From: Actinomycetes bacterium
GTDB taxonomy: Bacteria; Actinomycetota; Acidimicrobiia; Spongiisociales; UBA5794
Reading direction: 5' to 3'
NCBI GenBank assembly: GCA_023336855.1
Contig: JAMBLK010000122.1
Coordinates: 1-17,094 of the forward strand
DNA length: 17,094 bases
In this document: piece after piece, positions 14,142 to 17,094 of the stretch
Layout: the number at the start of each line of letters is the position of its first letter
Numbering within the stretch: the first letter of the stretch is position 1
Translations under genes and position numbers: made by a program
The notes under the pieces: generated by a model
What the model was told of the DNA's origin: nothing
Databases searched by the model: none
What the model saw: only the letters and a program-made list of their open reading frames with translations

Positions 14142-14549
14142 ATGCTCCCGTACAACATCGATCACGTAGCTATCGCCGTTCGCGATCTTGACGCGACGCT
14201 TGCGGACATGAAGTCACAGTACGGAGCTGAGCCGGTCTCCCGGGAGATCGTCGAGTCCCAGGGAGTCGAAGAGGCAATGATCCCGATCGGCGGATCGAAC
14301 GTCCAGGTGCTCCAACCGTTGACCCCCGACTCGCCCATCGGACGATTTCTCGCGAAACGCGGAGAGGGCTTGCACCACATCGCGTTCGCCGTACCCGACA
14401 TCGACGCCGCCATCGAACACCTGAAGTCCACGGGTGCTCGCATGATCGACACCGAAACGCGGATCGGGGGAGGCGGCCATCGCATCGCATTCGTCCATCC
14501 GAGCGCGTTCGCCGGTACGCTGGTGGAACTCGTTGAAGGAGCGACGTGA
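14142..14549 (+). CDS. mce: Methylmalonyl-CoA epimerase
   Basis: This vicinal-oxygen-chelate enzyme interconverts (S)- and (R)-methylmalonyl-CoA between propionyl-CoA carboxylase and methylmalonyl-CoA mutase. The 135-residue length is typical. The pattern of metal ligands is visible: H8 (DHVAIAV), Gln in the VQVLQP strand (Q55 or Q58), H79 (LHHIAF) and E129 (TLVELVE). The two beta-alpha-beta-beta-beta modules are complete. The ATG at 14142 lies six bases after TAACCT. The stop overlaps the next small ORF as GTGA. A thiolase follows, a pairing also known in Streptomyces. It implies propionate, odd-chain fatty acid or branched amino acid use, or supply of methylmalonyl-CoA. A related glyoxalase-fold enzyme is a less likely alternative. 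Confidence 0.92.
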   Translation: MLPYNIDHVAIAVRDLDATLADMKSQYGAEPVSREIVESQGVEEAMIPIGGSNVQVLQPLTPDSPIGRFLAKRGEGLHHIAFAVPDIDAAIEHLKSTGARMIDTETRIGGGGHRIAFVHPSAFAGTLVELVEGAT

Positions 14550-14779
14550 CCAGGATCACATCCATCAGGGGAGGCGCGGGCCCATGCATGGCCGCGGCCA
14601 TCGCTGCCACGATCGCTCACCTCGAAGATGCCGAAGCAGAGACGAGGGCAACCCGCCCTCCGGTCCCGCGGCCCAGCCACTGGGTGCAGTCGAACAGACC
14701 CCGCGAGAGCCCGACACCGCTCCCTTCGCACCTCTATGACGCAACCCCGTGGTCCGACCTCGGAGACGTCGCCGAGTAG
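14546..14779 (+). CDS. Small protein, possible acyl-CoA carboxylase epsilon-type subunit
   Basis: This 77-codon ORF starts with GTG overlapping the epimerase stop (GTGA), so it is translationally coupled. It has a short N-terminal strand then helix (ITSIRGGAG, Ala-rich helix 15-30), a charged stretch and a Pro-rich tail with two Trp (near 46 and 69) and NRPRES. This shape (IR..RG, Ala-rich helix, Trp and Arg/Pro-rich tail) recalls the small epsilon subunits that assemble actinobacterial acyl-CoA carboxylases. Propionyl-CoA carboxylase would be the enzyme just before the epimerase in the pathway. No catalytic motif is present and the match is by eye only, so it may simply be an unknown small protein. 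Confidence 0.6.
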   Translation: MTRITSIRGGAGPCMAAAIAATIAHLEDAEAETRATRPPVPRPSHWVQSNRPRESPTPLPSHLYDATPWSDLGDVAE

Positions 14780-14820
14780 CGGAAGACGTTCGACCCGGAA
14801 TCGGTCCTGATCGCGATAGG

Positions 14821-14826
14821 TAGCAT
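14821..14826 (+). promoter_or_regulatory. -10 box of thiolase-glpX
   Basis: TAGCAT would start transcription near 14833, giving a leader of about 20 bases that includes the GAAAGGG ribosome site. Unlike most neighbours, this promoter makes a leadered mRNA. Confidence 0.45.
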
Positions 14827-14841
14827 CGTGGTGAACGCCAC

Positions 14842-14848
14842 GAAAGGG
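14842..14848 (+). promoter_or_regulatory. Shine-Dalgarno of the thiolase gene
   Basis: GAAAGGG is followed by five bases and ATG at 14854. The surrounding ten bases are identical to those before the histidine kinase at 12822. Confidence 0.55.
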
Positions 14849-14853
14849 CTGCA

Positions 14854-16029
14854 ATGGCCACGATCATCTCGTCGATCGCCAGAACCCCCATCGGAAGATT
14901 CCGGGGCGGTTTCACACCACTCACCGCAATGGACCTCGGTGGATCCGCCATCGCAGCCGCCCTCGATCGAGCCGGTCTCACCGGCGACCAGATCGACGAG
15001 GTGCTCTTCGGCCACGTGATCCAGGGCGGTCTCGGGCAGATCACGTCGAGGCAGGCAGCGCTCAAGGGCGGCATCCCTCTGACTGTTCCGTCGACCACGA
15101 TCGACAAGGTCTGCCTCTCGGGGATGGCGGCAATCGGAGACGCGGATCTTCGGATCAGGGCGGGCGAGTCCAGGGTCGTGATGACCGGCGGCATGGAGTC
15201 GATGACCAACGCGCCCCACATCCTTCCGGGAGCGCGCTTCGGATTCGCATACGGTGGTGCCGGTTTGATCGACTCGCTCAATCAGGACGGCTTGATGTGT
15301 GCGTTCGACGATGTGCTGATGGGTCAGTCGACCGACGAGCGAAACGCCGAGTTCGGAGTGAATCGCGCCGAGCAAGACGAATGGGCGGCGGAGAGCCATG
15401 CACGCGCGATCGCCGCAACGGAGTCCGGTGCGTTCGACGCTGAGATCACCCCGGTTGAGGTTCCCCAGCGCAAGGGTGACCCACTCCTGATCGAGCACGA
15501 CGAGGGAATGCGCCCGGGCACCACCGTCGAGTCGCTCGGGAAACTCCGCCCTGCGTTCGTCAAGGACGGATCGGTGACCGCTGGAAACGCGTCGCAGATC
15601 TCGGATGGAGCGGCAGCGCTTGTCGTCGCGGACCGAGATGCCGCCGAGGAATTGGGGATGCCGATCGTCGCTGAGATCCTCGCCTATGGGCAGACCGCCG
15701 GACCGGACACCAGTCTCCACTCCCGACCCGCCGAGGCCATGATGGTTGCCCTCGATCGAGCGAACCTCAAGGCATCGGATCTCGACCTCGCCGAGATCAA
15801 CGAGGCGTTCGCAGCTGTGTCGCTGCACTCATCGAAGAAGCTCGGTATTCCCTTCGACCGTGTGAACGTGAACGGCGGCGCCATCGCACTCGGGCACCCG
15901 CTCGGTGCCTCCGGGGCCCGGATCGTCGTAACGCTGATCAGCGCCCTCCGTGCGCGCGGCGGAGGAATCGGAGGGGCCGCCCTCTGTGGCGGCGGCGGTC
16001 AAGGTGACGCACTGATCGTGAAGGTGTGA
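14854..16029 (+). CDS. Acetyl-CoA C-acetyltransferase (thiolase)
   Basis: This 391-residue thiolase joins or splits acetoacetyl-CoA/3-ketoacyl-CoA with CoA. The nucleophile C87 (KVCLSG), NEAF near 310, H348 (GGAIALGHPLGASG) and C378 (ALCGGGGQG) make up the full catalytic set, and the length is that of the tetrameric biosynthetic/acetoacetyl class. Start at 14854 is supported by the ribosome site and by the family N-terminus (ISSIARTPIGRFRGGF). The next gene overlaps or abuts its stop. Placed after the epimerase, it fits acyl-CoA metabolism. The preferred chain length cannot be told from sequence. Confidence 0.94.
   Translation: MATIISSIARTPIGRFRGGFTPLTAMDLGGSAIAAALDRAGLTGDQIDEVLFGHVIQGGLGQITSRQAALKGGIPLTVPSTTIDKVCLSGMAAIGDADLRIRAGESRVVMTGGMESMTNAPHILPGARFGFAYGGAGLIDSLNQDGLMCAFDDVLMGQSTDERNAEFGVNRAEQDEWAAESHARAIAATESGAFDAEITPVEVPQRKGDPLLIEHDEGMRPGTTVESLGKLRPAFVKDGSVTAGNASQISDGAAALVVADRDAAEELGMPIVAEILAYGQTAGPDTSLHSRPAEAMMVALDRANLKASDLDLAEINEAFAAVSLHSSKKLGIPFDRVNVNGGAIALGHPLGASGARIVVTLISALRARGGGIGGAALCGGGGQGDALIVKV
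16021..16026 (+). promoter_or_regulatory. Shine-Dalgarno favouring the glpX ATG at 16035
   Basis: AAGGTG at the very end of the thiolase gene lies eight bases before ATG 16035. The alternative GTG at 16026 would overlap the site itself and has no site of its own, so ATG is preferred. Confidence 0.5.
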
Positions 16030-16034
16030 ACGCG

Positions 16035-17021
16035 ATGCCCACGGATCAACCAGCCGACCGGAACCTGGCCCTCGAACTCACCCGTGTCACCGAGGCGGCC
16101 GCGATCGCCTCAGCCAAGTGGCAAGGTCGCGGAGACAAGAACAGTGTGGACCAGGCTGCCGTCGACGCCATGCGACACATGCTTTCGACCGTGGATGTCG
16201 ACGGCACCGTCATCATCGGCGAAGGGGAGAAGGACGAAGCCCCGATGCTGTTCAACGGCGAGATCGTCGGGAACGGGCGCGATCCAAAGATGGACATCGC
16301 CGTCGATCCGGTGGACGGAACTCGACTGAGCGCACTCGGCATGCCGGGGGCGCTCGCAGTCATTGCCATGGCCGACCGCGGTTCTATGTATGCGCCAGGC
16401 TCACTCGTCTACATGGACAAGATCGCCGTCGGAGAAGAGGCCGCGGGGATGGTCGACATCAACGCCCCCGTGGAACACAACCTCCGACAGATCGCGAAGG
16501 CCAAGGGCAAGGACGTCGACGAGGTAACGGCGGTCATCCTGGACCGACCCCGGAACGAGGAAACGATCAGACAGGTGCGGACCGCGGGTGGACGCATCGC
16601 CCTGATCGGCGACGGTGACATCTCCGGGGCGATCTCGACCGCCAAGAGCGACAGCGGGATCGACGTCCTGCTCGGGATCGGAGGCTCGCCCGAAGCCGTC
16701 ACAGCAGCATGCGCCATGGCGGCCCTCCACGGGGAGATCCAGTGCAAGCTGTGGCCCCGCGATGAGAGCGAGCGACAGTACGCGATCGAGCACGGCCTGG
16801 ATCTCGAGCAAGTGCTCACCACTCGCGATCTCGTCGACTCGGACAATACCTTCTTCGCCGCGACCGGCGTGACCTCAGGCTCGATGCTCCGGGGCATCCG
16901 CTTCTACGGCGATCGTGTGGAGACCCACTCCGTCGTGATGAGATCAAATTCGGGGACGATTCGCTACATCGAGAGCGTTCACCACCTCGACTGGCTCGAC
17001 AAGTCACGTGTCATCGATTGA
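16035..17021 (+). CDS. glpX: Fructose-1,6-bisphosphatase, class II
   Basis: GlpX removes the 1-phosphate of fructose-1,6-bisphosphate and is the usual gluconeogenic FBPase of Actinobacteria. The 328-residue protein has the metal/substrate motifs GRGDKNSVD (near 32-40), GEGEKDEAPML (62-72) and DPVDGT (91-96), and the LGIGGSPEA loop near 220. An in-frame GTG at 16026 overlapping the thiolase stop would add three residues. Coupling to the thiolase gene groups carbon from acetyl-CoA or propionyl-CoA with sugar synthesis, consistent with growth on organic acids or fatty acids. Identification is secure; only the exact start is open. Confidence 0.94.
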   Translation: MPTDQPADRNLALELTRVTEAAAIASAKWQGRGDKNSVDQAAVDAMRHMLSTVDVDGTVIIGEGEKDEAPMLFNGEIVGNGRDPKMDIAVDPVDGTRLSALGMPGALAVIAMADRGSMYAPGSLVYMDKIAVGEEAAGMVDINAPVEHNLRQIAKAKGKDVDEVTAVILDRPRNEETIRQVRTAGGRIALIGDGDISGAISTAKSDSGIDVLLGIGGSPEAVTAACAMAALHGEIQCKLWPRDESERQYAIEHGLDLEQVLTTRDLVDSDNTFFAATGVTSGSMLRGIRFYGDRVETHSVVMRSNSGTIRYIESVHHLDWLDKSRVID

Positions 17022-17023
17022 TC

Positions 17024-17040
17024 CCGGCGGGCTCCGCCGG
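17024..17040 (+). terminator. Hairpin after glpX, weak terminator
   Basis: CCGGCGG pairs perfectly with CCGCCGG around a GCT loop, starting two bases after the stop. No T tract follows; the heptad array begins three bases later. It could be a terminator without a U-tract, or a stem that protects the 3' end. Confidence 0.5.
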
Positions 17041-17043
17041 CGG

Positions 17044-17094
17044 TTGTCGGTTGTCGGTACTCGGTACTCGGTACTCGGTACTCGGTACTCGGTA
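17044..17094 (+). repeat. Tandem heptad array running off the window edge
   Basis: Two TTGTCGG units (17044, 17051) are followed by five perfect TACTCGG units (17058 to 17092) and a partial unit at the edge. All units are in phase. The family resembles the array at 6726-6788: the CGG end is constant, the first units carry GTCGG, and one variant is then amplified. The true length is unknown because the sequence ends here. Confidence 0.85.

Noticed and set aside
14734..15828. Minus-strand open frame of 364 codons opposite the thiolase
   Set aside because: Shadow of the thiolase gene, with low-complexity Arg/Asp/Gly composition and no motif.
17044..17094. CRISPR array
   Set aside because: The units are 7 bp, contiguous and without spacers, and there are no cas genes.

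Overview
The window is a high-GC stretch of bacterial chromosome carrying 17 protein-coding genes, one tRNA and no sign of phage, plasmid or transposon. It looks actinobacterial. The evidence is a WhiB-type iron-sulfur protein, long Thr-rich linkers in a secreted peptidase, a methylmalonyl-CoA epimerase next to a thiolase, and many genes whose start codon sits 6-9 nt after a TAnnnT -10 hexamer, which implies leaderless mRNAs. The style (Thr-rich linker, lipoprotein cyclophilin, small basic one-helix protein) suggests Acidimicrobiia or a close relative, but that is inference. Coding is dense, and no gap between genes exceeds about 250 bases.

Positions 4-3186 (minus strand) hold a tight four-gene operon: FxsA-like membrane protein, Nudix hydrolase, metallo-beta-lactamase-fold hydrolase and a secreted coiled-coil M23 peptidase. 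Every junction is a 1-4 base stop/start overlap. Divergent from it across only 35 bases is selA-selB (3222-6310), the synthase and the elongation factor for selenocysteine. The selC tRNA, selD and any selenoprotein must lie elsewhere. selB runs tail-to-tail into whiB, overlapping it by 11 bases.

The 242-base gap between whiB and a single-domain receiver (6558-6799) contains nine in-phase 7-bp units arranged as an imperfect inverted repeat. Its last bases form part of the apparent -10 box of the receiver gene. A related heptad array begins after glpX and runs off the right edge (17044-17094). After the receiver come a CNNM/CorC-type membrane transporter, tRNA-Pro(CGG) and a hairpin terminator that may serve both strands.

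Positions 8606-10848 (minus) encode aspartokinase and aspartate-semialdehyde dehydrogenase, the first two steps of the Lys/Thr/Met/diaminopimelate pathway. Inside the aspartokinase gene an excellent Shine-Dalgarno sequence precedes Met246. It predicts a separately translated regulatory (beta) subunit, as known for Bacillus and Corynebacterium aspartokinases.

Positions 10978-14132 (plus) carry an extracytoplasmic cyclophilin lipoprotein, a 54-residue membrane protein, a PHP-domain phosphoesterase and an orphan membrane histidine kinase. Positions 14142-17021 are central carbon metabolism: methylmalonyl-CoA epimerase, a coupled 77-codon ORF that may be an acyl-CoA carboxylase epsilon-type subunit, acetyl-CoA acetyltransferase and class II fructose-1,6-bisphosphatase.

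No wholly new system is obvious. The most unusual signals are the paired heptad arrays, the consistent leaderless promoter grammar, the internal lysC start and the unassigned 77-codon ORF.
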